DNA of 64,000 nucleotides, taken from NCBI GenBank assembly GCA_019637155.1, contig JAHBWE010000006.1, positions 398,160 through 462,159 of the forward strand. Direction: 5' to 3'. Position numbers and translations under genes: made by a program. Below, in pieces: positions 50,905 through 59,400 of this stretch (position 1 is its first letter; every line of letters begins with the position of its first letter). The DNA is from Labilithrix sp. (lineage in GTDB: Bacteria; Myxococcota_A; Polyangia; Polyangiales; Polyangiaceae). The notes beneath the pieces are model-generated. The model saw nothing but the letters and a program-made list of their open reading frames with translations. It was not told where the DNA came from and made no database searches.

Positions 50905-51884
50905 TCGGTGCCCGTCGGCGTGCCCTCGTTGGCGCCGCCGGAGTCGATGAAGAAGCGGAGGCCGACGGAGATGAGCGTCGACGGGTGGTCCGCGACGATG
51001 TCGCGGCGGCCCGCGACGTCGATCGAGAAGCGGCGGTCGACGTAGCCCGCGCCGAGCGAGAGCGCGTGCGTCTTCATCCCCGCGTCGTAGCGGTAGCCGG
51101 TCCGGAGCGGGATGTGATCGGCGAGCAGGATCTCGCCGCCGAGCATCGCGCGCGCGCGTGGACCGCTCCACGTCGTGAAGTCGACGAGCGTGTTCGCCTC
51201 CGCGGAGACGGTCTGGTTCGACCAGCCGAGGCCGCCTGCGACGGCGGTGGGCATGAGGCTCGTGCCGGGCGCGGTGAGGTTCCTGCCGCTCACCGCGAAG
51301 CGGAGCTGCTCCGTGATCGCGATCGCGACGCCCGCGTCGAAGGTGAACTGGCTCGCGATCGGATCGGTCGGCGTCCCGTCCGAGGCGGGGCTCGCACCGA
51401 ACGGGCCGCGCTGCGTGCCCTGCGTCGAGCGGAAGTAGCGGCCGGTGACGCCGATGTGGAAGCGATCGCCGAGCGGATACGCGAGCGTGAGCCGAAGATC
51501 GGTCCACTGCCGCTTGATGCCGTCCTGATCCATCTGCGACCACGTGCCGCCGAAGCCGCCCGCGACGCGGCTCGTGCTCGAGTCGACGACGGCGCCGCCG
51601 TAGCTCTGGCGCCCGGCCTCCGGCCCGAACGCGGCGAGGCCCTCGAGATGGTATACCCGATAAAGCGATAGATTCGCGGGATTCGCGAAGATCGCCGAGG
51701 TCGATCCGCCCCAGACCTGGTTCGCGCCGGCCATGCCGACGGTGCGCGGGTGCTGCACTTCGCCGAGCTCGTAGCCCTGCTCGATCGAGGTCGACGACGG
51801 CGAAGCTTGCGCGCGGCTGCATGCGAAGACGACGGCGCTCGCCAGAGCCGCTGCGCAGACCGATCGCTTCCTGAAGTGCCGCAC
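50895..51884 (-). CDS. outer-membrane beta-barrel protein (PorV/UPF0164-like)
   Basis: 329 residues from a GTG at 51884; a longer frame reaches 51923. Signal peptide KRSVCAAALASAVVFACSRA-QA. The mature start (GMAGANQVWGGSTSAIFANP, then ANLS) is the hallmark of FadL/PorV-like barrels: G-M-G-G-A-x-x-A-x-x-x-D-x-x-A-x-x-x-N-P-A. It continues with alternating strands (RQWTDLRLTLAYPLGDRFHI, ADHIPLRTGYRYDAGMKTHA) and ends in a Phe-rich strand (LISVGLRFFID). It probably forms an outer-membrane pore or acts in transport. Confidence 0.8.
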   Translation of the reverse strand: MRHFRKRSVCAAALASAVVFACSRAQASPSSTSIEQGYELGEVQHPRTVGMAGANQVWGGSTSAIFANPANLSLYRVYHLEGLAAFGPEAGRQSYGGAVVDSSTSRVAGGFGGTWSQMDQDGIKRQWTDLRLTLAYPLGDRFHIGVTGRYFRSTQGTQRGPFGASPASDGTPTDPIASQFTFDAGVAIAITEQLRFAVSGRNLTAPGTSLMPTAVAGGLGWSNQTVSAEANTLVDFTTWSGPRARAMLGGEILLADHIPLRTGYRYDAGMKTHALSLGAGYVDRRFSIDVAGRRDIVADHPSTLISVGLRFFIDSGGANEGTPTGTDQL

Positions 51885-52373
51885 CGTCGGGCACCCTAAC
51901 CAACGCGGACCGTGCTCGGACAAGTTTTCGGCAAAACCGAGCGCCTCTTCGGGAGCTTCCGCGCTCGGAAATCACGGCCGAACGTCGACTCTTGACAGCG
52001 TTTGTCTCGGGAAACCGGCCGGGTGTCATTTCGTGTCCGGCCGGTGTCGGGCCGATTACGAAAAGACGTCGCTGACTTATCAACACCCCCACGAAAGTGC
52101 ATGCGGTTTACGCGCATTTTGGAGGTGGTCTACAAGGAATAAAGTGCATTCATTCCAGTGACTTGTCGGATCTTTTACGATGGTCGTTGTCGACCGTGAC
52201 TTGGCGGTGCTAGCTCCATCCTTCCCGTCACGGCGGGGCTGCGTACGGGACGGGAAGCCCGGCGCAGAGCAGCTAGCGCTCGAGAGTGTCTTGGGCGTCG
52301 ACGGTGACTTTTTGTCGCGAAGGGCTGGAGTCCACAGCCCTGTGGAGAAGTTGTGCGCGAGGTCGGGGGACAG
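51885..52373. other. candidate replication origin / dnaA promoter region
   Basis: 489 bases between the barrel gene and dnaA without supported genes. It holds two DnaA-box-like sites with one mismatch each to TTATCCACA: TTATCAACA at 52077-52085, and TTCTCCACA on the minus strand at 52341-52349. The second lies in the perfect inverted repeat TCCACAG-CC-CTGTGGA (52331-52346). A locally AT-richer stretch (52120-52180) contains AAAGTGCAT twice (52095 and 52142 areas). This is consistent with oriC and/or dnaA autoregulation. Two boxes are few for a full oriC, so the assignment is tentative. Confidence 0.5.
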
Positions 52374-53828
52374 ATGCGGTCGTCTCAAGAGGCCGAAGGT
52401 TTTCATTCGCTGGAACGGATGGAGATGCAGCACGAGTTGCTCTGGAACGAGGCTGTTGCGTTCACGCGGGCGAAGTCGCCCGCGAGCTTCGAGCAGTGGT
52501 TTTCCGGCGTTCAGTTCGACGGTATGACGGACGGTGTCGTCAGCCTGCGCGCGCGCGATGAGTTCGTGCGCGAGTGGGTCGACCAGCACTTCTTGCCGAC
52601 GCTCGTCGACTACCTGCGGAGCCAGACCGGGTGGAGCGTTCAGATCGCGTGGAGTATCGGCGGCGATCTGGAGCGCCCGGTGACGGGGCTCGGGGACGAG
52701 TCGCCGACCGGCTCGCGCATGCGGCCGATCATGACCTCGCCGATCTCGGACGAGCCGCCCGCGTCGCGCAAGGCGGCGACGGCGGTGAAGGCCCCCCCGC
52801 TCGAGGGGCTGAACCCGAAGTACACCTTCGCGAACTTCGTCGTCGGTCCGTCGAACCAGCTCGCCCACGCGGCGGCGATCGGCGCGGCGGGCGGCGGCGG
52901 TCCGCGTCACAACCCGCTCTTCCTCTGCGGGGGGACCGGCCTCGGCAAGACGCACCTCGTCCACGCCGTCGCGCACCGCATCCGCGCGGAGCGCCCGCAG
53001 TCGCGCATCCTCTACGTGTCGGCGGAGAAGTTCGTGAACGAGTTCGTGCAGTCGCTGCAGGAGAACCGCATGACCGAGTTCCGCAGCCGCTACCGCGAGC
53101 GCTGCGATCTCCTCCTCGTCGACGACATCCAGTTCCTCGCCTCGAAGACGCAGACGCAGGAGGAGTTCTTCCACGCGTTCAACGCGCTCCACCAGGCCGA
53201 CAAGCAGATCATCGTCACGAGCGACAAGTACCCGCAGCAGCTCGAGCGGATGGAAGAGCGTCTCGTCTCGCGCTTCTCGTGGGGCCTCGTCGCCGACATC
53301 CAGGGCCCCGAGCTCGAGACGCGCGTCGCGATCCTCCGCAAGAAGGCGCAGATGGAGCAGATCGAGCTCGCCGACGAGGTGGTCCTCTACCTCGCGCAGA
53401 CGATCCGCTCGAACGTCCGCGAGCTCGAAGGCACGCTCATCCGCCTCGCGGCGAAGTCGTCGCTGCAAGGGCGCGCGATCGACCTCGACTTCGCGCGGCA
53501 GGAGCTCGCCGCGACGTCGAGCGCGAAGCCGAACGAGGCGGGCGTCGACGACATCCAGCGCGTCGTCTGCCACCACTTCAAGCTCCGCACGTCGGACCTC
53601 CTCTCGAAGGACCGCCACAAGAGCATCGCCTTCGCGCGCCACGTCGCGATGTACCTCTGCAAGCAGCGCCTCAAGTGCAGCTTCCCGGAGCTGGGTCGCG
53701 CGTTCGGCAACCGCGATCACACGACCGTCATGAGCGCCGTGCGCAAGGTCGAGCACCTCCGCTCCACCGACCCGGAGGTCCGCGCACACCTCGAGGCCAT
53801 CGAGCGAAAGCTCGGCACCGGCGACTGA
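52374..53828 (+). CDS. dnaA: chromosomal replication initiator DnaA
   Basis: 484 residues. The ATG at 52374 follows a GGGGGA site; a GTG at 52353 is also in frame. Domain I (helical, binds DnaB/DiaA) is followed by a linker, then the AAA+ domain: PKYTFANFVVGPSNQLAHAA, Walker A GGTGLGKT (186-193), Walker B LLLVDDIQF (246-254), sensor SRFSWGLVADIQGPE. Domain IV has the DnaA signature RDHTTVMSAVRKVEHL (about 447-462). It initiates replication by binding DnaA boxes. No dnaN, recF or gyrB follows; the next genes are a lipoprotein and cysS on the other strand. Confidence 0.97.
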   Translation: MRSSQEAEGFHSLERMEMQHELLWNEAVAFTRAKSPASFEQWFSGVQFDGMTDGVVSLRARDEFVREWVDQHFLPTLVDYLRSQTGWSVQIAWSIGGDLERPVTGLGDESPTGSRMRPIMTSPISDEPPASRKAATAVKAPPLEGLNPKYTFANFVVGPSNQLAHAAAIGAAGGGGPRHNPLFLCGGTGLGKTHLVHAVAHRIRAERPQSRILYVSAEKFVNEFVQSLQENRMTEFRSRYRERCDLLLVDDIQFLASKTQTQEEFFHAFNALHQADKQIIVTSDKYPQQLERMEERLVSRFSWGLVADIQGPELETRVAILRKKAQMEQIELADEVVLYLAQTIRSNVRELEGTLIRLAAKSSLQGRAIDLDFARQELAATSSAKPNEAGVDDIQRVVCHHFKLRTSDLLSKDRHKSIAFARHVAMYLCKQRLKCSFPELGRAFGNRDHTTVMSAVRKVEHLRSTDPEVRAHLEAIERKLGTGD

Positions 53829-53884
53829 CACGCCGCGCGGCAGGTCGTGTCCTCTCGTGGAGAGGATCGCGCTACGATGGGTTC

Positions 53885-54586
53885 GTGCGCTTCGTCCGCG
53901 GCGTCGCGTTCGCGAGTGGGTGGATCCTCGTCGGGGGCGCTTGCGCGTTGCCGTCGATGGAGGAGTACGCGTCCGGGGGTGGGAACGCGGACACCGCGCG
54001 TGACGGCGCGCCGCCGGAGGGGCCCGGCGGGTCCGCGGCGACGGACGGCGGCGCACCCGACGACACGACGACGCCGAGCGCCGACGCGGACACGGGCGCG
54101 GACACGCCGGTCGTGAACCTGATGCCGCCCGCCGCGTCCTACTTCGAGGACCGGGAGAACGTCGACTGCGAGCCCGCCGGAGGCTACCGCTCGATCCGCT
54201 CCTCCGATCCGACCGCGCGCACCGGCGGTGGCTCGTGCCGCATCTGTCGCAGCTCCAGCAACGGGCTCTTCTCGATCGACACGCAGGTCATGCTCGACCC
54301 GCCGCTCGGCACGTACCGCGCGCGCGCGTGGGTACGGGTGCCGGACGGCATGACGCCGTTCGAGGTGGTCCTCGTCCTCCGCTCGCAGCGTGACGACTAT
54401 TCGCAGATCGAGATCAAGGACGGCGCGCCGCGGATGCTGAGCACGGAGTGGCAGATGATCGAGGCCGACTTCGAGCTCACGAGGCCGGTGAAGCGCATGA
54501 ACACGTACCTCTACGGCGAGCCGCGCAGCTCCGTCTCGCCGGCGTGTTTCCTCGTCGACGACTACGAGGTCTGGCACACGCCGTGA
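53885..54586 (+). CDS. lipoprotein with carbohydrate-binding-like domain
   Basis: 233 residues from a GTG. Signal peptide RFVRGVAFASGWILVGGAC (lipobox G-G-A-C). A Gly/Asp/Thr-rich linker of about 60 residues is followed by a beta-sandwich-like domain: PPAASYFEDRENVDCEPAGG, GTYRARAWVRVPDGMTPFEV, WQMIEADFELTRPVKRMNTY. The strand pattern (W-x-x-I-E-A-D-F-E-L) resembles CBM-type or discoidin-like modules in myxobacterial surface lipoproteins. The ligand is unknown. It ends 7 bases before convergent cysS. Confidence 0.75.
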   Translation: MRFVRGVAFASGWILVGGACALPSMEEYASGGGNADTARDGAPPEGPGGSAATDGGAPDDTTTPSADADTGADTPVVNLMPPAASYFEDRENVDCEPAGGYRSIRSSDPTARTGGGSCRICRSSSNGLFSIDTQVMLDPPLGTYRARAWVRVPDGMTPFEVVLVLRSQRDDYSQIEIKDGAPRMLSTEWQMIEADFELTRPVKRMNTYLYGEPRSSVSPACFLVDDYEVWHTP

Positions 54587-54593
54587 GGGCGGC

Positions 54594-56123
54594 TCAGATC
54601 GTGACCTTCCACGAGCTGCCGTCGCCGGCGTCGAACACCTCGACGCCGAGGTCGGCGAGCTCCTTTCGGATCGCGTCCGCGCGTGCGAAGTCCTTCGCCT
54701 TGCGCGCCTCCGCGCGCTCCCCGATCTTGGCGTCGATCTTCGCGGCGTCGAGCCCGCGGATGCGGAGGCGGCGCTCCTTCGTGCGCGCCCAGTAGTCCGC
54801 GGACGACGCCTGCATCAGGCCGAGCGGCGCCGTCGCCGCCTGGAGCGATTTCACCGCCGCCGCCGCGAGCTTCCGCACCGCCTCGTGCTTCGCCGGATCC
54901 TTCTTCATCTTCGGCGCCTGCATCGCGATCTCGTTCATCGCCTTGCCGAGGTCGGCGAGGACCGAGAGCGCGACCGGCGTGTTGAGGTCGCGGTCCAACG
55001 CTTCGAGGACCTTCTCCTTCGCTTCGGCGACGATCGCCTGCTGGCCCTGGAGCACGTTGCTCGCCTCGGGCTCCGCGTCGCCGGCGAGGGCGACCAGCGC
55101 ATCACGTGTGGAATACAAGTAATCCATGCGCCGCTCGGCCTCGTCGAGGCCGGGGAACGTGACGCGGTCGCCGGCCTTGTCGACGTCGAACGAGAGCGGC
55201 CCGCGGTAGTGCGTGCCGAGGATGAAGTAGCGGTACGCCTCGGGATCGTTCTTCTCGAGGACGTCCTTGATCGTGACGAAGTTGCCGAGCGACTTCGCCA
55301 TCTTCTCTTTGTCGATCTCGAGGAAGCCGCCGTGCATCCAGAAGCGCGCGAACGGCTTGCCGTTCGCGGCCTCGCTCTGCGCGACCTCGTTCTCGTGGTG
55401 GGGGAAGATGAGGTCCATCCCGCCGCCGTGGATGTCGATCTGCTCGCCGAGGACCTCGTTCGCCATCGCGGAGCACTCGATGTGCCACCCCGGGCGCCCG
55501 TGGCCCCACGGCGAGTCGAACCCGAAGGCGTCCTTCGCCTGGCCCTTCCAGAGCGCGAAGTCGAGCGGGTCCTTCTTCACCTCGTCCGCGTTCTCGGCGA
55601 GGCGCTCGCTCGCGCCGCTCCGGAGGTCGTCGACGTTGCGGCGCGAGAGCTTGCCGTACCCGTCGTAGCTGCGGACGGCGTAGTAGACGTCCTTGCCCAC
55701 CGGCGTCTCGGCGACGTAGGCGTGGCTCTTGTCGATGAGCGTCTGCGTGATCTTCGCGATCCCGCCGATCGTCGTCGACACGCGCGGCATGTACGTCGGC
55801 TTCAGGCAGCCGATCGCGCGGAGGTGCTCGTCGGCGAGGTCGCCCATGCGCTTCGAGAGCGCGAGCGGATCTTCCCCGCGCTCCTTCGCGCGGTTCACGA
55901 TCTTGTCGTCGACGTCGGTCACGTTCTGGCAGTGCTCGACCTCGAACCCGCGCGCGCGGAGGAAGCGGACCAGCACGTCGAACGTGGTGTACGTCCGGCC
56001 GTGTCCGGCGTGGGCGAGGTCGTAGACCGTGATGCCGCAGACGTAGAGCTTCACCTTGCCCGGGACGAGCGGCACGAAGTCTTCGACCTTCTGCGTGAGC
56101 GTGTTGTAGAGGCGCACCGGCAT
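54594..56123 (-). CDS. cysS: cysteinyl-tRNA synthetase
   Basis: 509 residues. Class I synthetase with zinc ligand Cys29 in LYVCGITVYD, the HIGH-equivalent HAGHGRT (38-44), the conserved PGWHIECSAM and GGGMDLIFPHHENEVAQSEA, and KMAKSLGNFVT as the KMSKS loop. The C-terminal helical anticodon-binding domain is complete. It charges tRNA-Cys in the cytoplasm. It is convergent with the lipoprotein gene and divergent from the lipoprotein at 56189. Confidence 0.97.
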   Translation of the reverse strand: MPVRLYNTLTQKVEDFVPLVPGKVKLYVCGITVYDLAHAGHGRTYTTFDVLVRFLRARGFEVEHCQNVTDVDDKIVNRAKERGEDPLALSKRMGDLADEHLRAIGCLKPTYMPRVSTTIGGIAKITQTLIDKSHAYVAETPVGKDVYYAVRSYDGYGKLSRRNVDDLRSGASERLAENADEVKKDPLDFALWKGQAKDAFGFDSPWGHGRPGWHIECSAMANEVLGEQIDIHGGGMDLIFPHHENEVAQSEAANGKPFARFWMHGGFLEIDKEKMAKSLGNFVTIKDVLEKNDPEAYRYFILGTHYRGPLSFDVDKAGDRVTFPGLDEAERRMDYLYSTRDALVALAGDAEPEASNVLQGQQAIVAEAKEKVLEALDRDLNTPVALSVLADLGKAMNEIAMQAPKMKKDPAKHEAVRKLAAAAVKSLQAATAPLGLMQASSADYWARTKERRLRIRGLDAAKIDAKIGERAEARKAKDFARADAIRKELADLGVEVFDAGDGSSWKVTI

Positions 56124-56188
56124 CGGAGGCCCAGTAATCTATGGCGCGGAGCGCAGGTTTGCTCGGAAAAGTGCTATTTCGGTGGCCC

Positions 56189-56698
56189 ATGCGTTTCGCC
56201 GTCGTCGTCGCGTGGCTCGCGGTCGCGTGTGCTGGGCCGGCGGCGTCGTTCGACGGGACGACCTACCGCAAGGGCCCCGTCGCCTTCACGTTGCCGGCGG
56301 CGCCGGCGGGGTGGACGCGGCTCGACGTGAGCGACGCGAGCCTCGCGTGGCGCGACGACGTGAACCACGCGTCGATCCTCGTCAACGCGCGCTGCCGCGG
56401 CGCCGACCAGCGCACGCCGCTCGTCGCGCTCACGAACCAGCTCGTGATCGGCTCGACGGAGCGCGACTACGAGAGCCAGCAGCCGGAGCCGTTCGACGGA
56501 CGCGAGGCGCTCCACACCGTGCTCCGCGCGAAGTGGGACGGCGTGCCGATGAAGGCCGACGTCTTCGTCCTCTCGAAGGACGGCTGCACCTACGACTTCG
56601 TCTACATCGGCGCGCCCGACCGCTTCGACGCCGGCGCCCCCGCCTTCGAGTCCTTCGTCCGCGCCTTCAGGACCCTGCCGGGATCGGGCCTCGTATGA
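56189..56698 (+). CDS. small lipoprotein
   Basis: 169 residues from the ATG at 56189; signal peptide RFAVVVAWLAVAC (lipobox A-V-A-C). The mature part has FDGTTYRKGPVAFTLPAAPA and WTRLDVSDASLAWRDDVNHA, then EALHTVLRAKWDGVPMKADV, a pattern seen in small lipoproteins encoded ahead of Mla/MCE-type permeases. The stop overlaps the ATG of the permease gene (ATGA), so they are coupled. Confidence 0.8.
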   Translation: MRFAVVVAWLAVACAGPAASFDGTTYRKGPVAFTLPAAPAGWTRLDVSDASLAWRDDVNHASILVNARCRGADQRTPLVALTNQLVIGSTERDYESQQPEPFDGREALHTVLRAKWDGVPMKADVFVLSKDGCTYDFVYIGAPDRFDAGAPAFESFVRAFRTLPGSGLV

Positions 56699-57648
56699 CG
56701 GAGCACGGGCCCCCGAAGCGGCCGTCACAGCGGTCGCGAAGCGACCCGAGCGCGCCGCGCGAGGGCCGTGTCGGGGGCGGGGGTGTCGGGAGCAGAGCCC
56801 CCGACGTTGAAAGAGGGCCGGACAGTCTCACGCGTGGGTTCTCGATTCCGCCGCCGCCGCCGGAGCCGACGTTCGCGGAGTATCACGCCGATCGCTGGAA
56901 GCACTTCATCGAGCACCTCGGCGAGGTCGCCGAGCTCACGGTCCGTACGACGCGCTCGATCTTCCGTCGGCCGTTCGAGATCGCCTCCACCATCCAGCAG
57001 ATGGAGTCGCTCGGCGTCCGATCGATGGGGATCGTCACCGTGACCTCGGTGTTCATCGGCATGGTCATGACGATCCAGTTCGCCTTCGGCCTGAAGCGCT
57101 TCGGCGGGCTCGAGTACATCCCGCGCGTCGTCGTCCTCTCGTTCTGCCGCGAGCTCGCGCCCACGCTCACCGCGATCATCGTCGGCGGACGCATCGGCAG
57201 CGGCATGGCGGCCGAGGTCGGCGCGATGAACGTGACGGAGCAGGTCGACGCGATCCGCGCGCTCGGCGCCGACCCCGCGAAGAAGCTCGTGCTCCCGCGC
57301 ATGCTCGCCGCGATCGTGGTGATGCCGATCTTGAGCGTCTACGCGCTCATGCTCGGCATCCTCGGCGGCATCCTCGTCTGCTGGTTCCAGTTCGACGTCA
57401 CGCCGACGTTCTTCGTCACCTCGTCGCTCGAGGTGACGCGCATCTCGGACTTCTTCGTCGGCGTCCTCAAGACGCCGGTGTTCGGCTACATCATCGCGAT
57501 CGTCGGCTGCCACTTCGGGCTGCGCACCAGCGGCGGCACCGAGGGCGTTGGCTCCTCGACGACGCGCACGGTGGTCGCGGTGTCGATCACGATCCTGATC
57601 GCCGACTTCGTCCTCACGAAGCTGTTCATGTTCTTCCAGGCTTCGTGA
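56695..57648 (+). CDS. MlaE-family lipid-transport ABC permease
   Basis: 317 residues, ATGA-coupled to the lipoprotein. The MlaE core starts near residue 75 (HLGEVAELTVRTTRSIFRRP) and contains the family signature TAIIVGGRIGSGMAAEVGAM with N-V-T-E-Q-V-D-A, plus five membrane helices. MlaE-type permeases move phospholipids between membranes with an MlaF ATPase and an MCE protein, neither of which is adjacent. The N-terminal 70 residues are low complexity and include a GC-rich palindrome (56770-56805), so the true start may be elsewhere. Confidence 0.88.
   Translation: MTEHGPPKRPSQRSRSDPSAPREGRVGGGGVGSRAPDVERGPDSLTRGFSIPPPPPEPTFAEYHADRWKHFIEHLGEVAELTVRTTRSIFRRPFEIASTIQQMESLGVRSMGIVTVTSVFIGMVMTIQFAFGLKRFGGLEYIPRVVVLSFCRELAPTLTAIIVGGRIGSGMAAEVGAMNVTEQVDAIRALGADPAKKLVLPRMLAAIVVMPILSVYALMLGILGGILVCWFQFDVTPTFFVTSSLEVTRISDFFVGVLKTPVFGYIIAIVGCHFGLRTSGGTEGVGSSTTRTVVAVSITILIADFVLTKLFMFFQAS
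56770..56805. repeat. GC-rich palindrome inside the MlaE gene 5' end
   Basis: GTCGGGGGC (56770-56778) and GCCCCCGAC (56797-56805) form a perfect nine-base stem. The layout is like the hairpin at 45214-45253 and suggests a dispersed REP-like element that has landed in, or been absorbed by, the coding region. Confidence 0.7.
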
Positions 57649-57653
57649 GCCGG

Positions 57654-58934
57654 TCAGGGCGTCGCGCAGCTCTTTCGCGCGCAGGTCTGGTACGCGGTGT
57701 ACTTCACGTACGAGCCGGCGCGCGCGCGGTAGCAGGCGTTGCTGCACTCGGAGGTCGCGGCCGCGTCGGTGCCGGCCGCGGCGCAGTCGCGGAAGCAGTT
57801 CGAGAGCGCGGAGCACTCGGGATCGCCGAAGCACGCGGTCGCCTCGGAGCAGCAGCTGTTCCCGAGGCACTGCACGTAGGCGGAGGTCTCGGCCGAGCCG
57901 GCGCCGTCCAGCATCGCGCAGGTCGCCGGCTCGGCGTCGAGGCCGCACGCGAGCTTGGTCGACGCGCCCTCCGGCGCGCAGGTGTCGCCGATCGCCTTCG
58001 CGAGGAGCTCGCGCGTGATCGCGCCGAACGTCGCGTACATGCCGCCGTCGCGGCAGAGGCGGCCGGTCTGACCGAACGTGGTCGACGCGACGCCGTAGAT
58101 GACGAGCTGGCCGTTCTCGCGGCGGAGGAGGGGACCGCCCGAGTCGCCGTGGCAGACCTGGACCTCGCCCTGCGTCGCGGGCGCGCCGACGTAGACCTCG
58201 TAGTCGTCCGAGAGCGGGACCTCGTAGCGCGCGCGGAGGGCGGCGAGCTGCTCCGGGGTGGGGTTCGCGCCGAACATGTTCTTCTGCGCCTCGACGTACG
58301 CGTCGGCGGTCGGAAACGCGGCCTTGGCCGGCGCGCCGGTCATCGCCCCGAGGCGCACCGTGCCCATCTTGCGCGTGCTCGAGGTGCCGATCGCGTCTTG
58401 CGTGCCGTAGCCGATCGCGATGAACGGCGCGCCGAGGTCCTCCGCGCGCGGCGGGTTCGGCGCGATCGGGAGCGGCTTCGCGATCGTCGCCGGCACCGCC
58501 TGCTTGAGGCGGTAGAGCGCGACGTCGGAGCCGAGGCCGGTGTAGCCGCCGCGGAAGAGCGGCGCGACCTCGACCGACTCCACCTCGATCGCGGCGATCG
58601 GACGGCGCGCGTTCGGGCCGAGGAGGAAGAACACGCGCCCCCGCTCCATGCGGTAGCCGGAGCCCTCGACGGTGGGCTTGTCCATCACGCAGTGCTTCGC
58701 GGTGAGGACGACGTCGGGCGCGATGAGCGCGCCGGTGCAGTTCGAGGAGGCGGTGTTGCTCCGGAACGCGAGCTGGCCGATCGAGTCGAACTCGGCGTTC
58801 AGCGCGTCGACGCCGCCTTGGATGTCGCTCTCGTTCGTGTCGATCGCCGTCTCCGCCTCCTCGGTCGCGGCGGTGCACGCAGCGGTGGAGACCGAGGCCA
58901 GGACTGCGAGGACGACGAACGCGGAACGAGCCAA
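57654..58934 (-). CDS. secreted trypsin-like serine protease (S1)
   Basis: 426 residues from a TTG at 58934, chosen because GGAGGT lies seven bases upstream and the signal peptide (ARSAFVVLAVLASVSTAAC) starts there. The catalytic triad is visible: His in VLTAKHCV, Asp in GSDVALYRL, Ser in CHGDSGGPLL. A Cys-rich C-terminal domain (CLGNSCCSEATACFGDPECS, NCFRDCAAAGTD) follows, a myxobacterial feature. The A-A-C suggests it may be lipid-anchored. The stop lies 5 bases from the MlaE stop (convergent). Confidence 0.88.
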   Translation of the reverse strand: MARSAFVVLAVLASVSTAACTAATEEAETAIDTNESDIQGGVDALNAEFDSIGQLAFRSNTASSNCTGALIAPDVVLTAKHCVMDKPTVEGSGYRMERGRVFFLLGPNARRPIAAIEVESVEVAPLFRGGYTGLGSDVALYRLKQAVPATIAKPLPIAPNPPRAEDLGAPFIAIGYGTQDAIGTSSTRKMGTVRLGAMTGAPAKAAFPTADAYVEAQKNMFGANPTPEQLAALRARYEVPLSDDYEVYVGAPATQGEVQVCHGDSGGPLLRRENGQLVIYGVASTTFGQTGRLCRDGGMYATFGAITRELLAKAIGDTCAPEGASTKLACGLDAEPATCAMLDGAGSAETSAYVQCLGNSCCSEATACFGDPECSALSNCFRDCAAAGTDAAATSECSNACYRARAGSYVKYTAYQTCARKSCATP

Positions 58935-59054
58935 GAGCACACCTCCGAAAAGGAAGGCGGTTCCTACTCTCGAAATCGCGCGGCGCAACGCCGGTGAGGG
59001 GATTGAGACGTTTGCACTTCTCGAGCAATTTCAGGGGGGATAGCGTGGGTCCGG

Positions 59055-59366
59055 ATGATCGACGCGCGGGCCCGGAAGATCGCGTTCGCCCTGCTGGCGA
59101 GCCCCGTCGTCGTCGTCGCCGTCCTCTCGTTCGACGCGTCTCGCCGGCGCGCGGCCAGCCGCGCCCAGCAGCCCGCGGTCGACGCGCTCGCGGTGCGCCT
59201 CCCCACGAGCGACCTCGCGCTCTCCGGCGGAGCGCGCTGGCTCCGCGCGCCCTCGCTCGAAGAGCCGTCCGCGGCGTTCGCCGACGGCCCCGCGATCCCG
59301 GACCCCGATCCCGCCGGCGGCGCGATGGCGCCTCCCGTCGGCGCCTGGCCAGAGGCCCGCAAGTGA
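59055..59366 (+). CDS. small membrane-anchored protein
   Basis: 103 residues. A hydrophobic segment near the N-terminus (KIAFALLASPVVVVAVLSF) is followed by a hydrophilic Pro/Ala-rich part. It precedes the FtsX-like permease by 34 bases and is probably cotranscribed. No family recognised. Confidence 0.6.
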   Translation: MIDARARKIAFALLASPVVVVAVLSFDASRRRAASRAQQPAVDALAVRLPTSDLALSGGARWLRAPSLEEPSAAFADGPAIPDPDPAGGAMAPPVGAWPEARK

Positions 59367-59400
59367 GCCGAGCGACGCGTCTCCGCGCGGGGGCGGGGCG

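Noticed and set aside
52180..52527. Short plus-strand frame before dnaA
   Set aside because: Out of frame with dnaA, overlaps its start, and has no ribosome-binding site or domain.
52080..54056. Minus-strand frame across dnaA and its upstream region
   Set aside because: Shadow of dnaA; no family signature.
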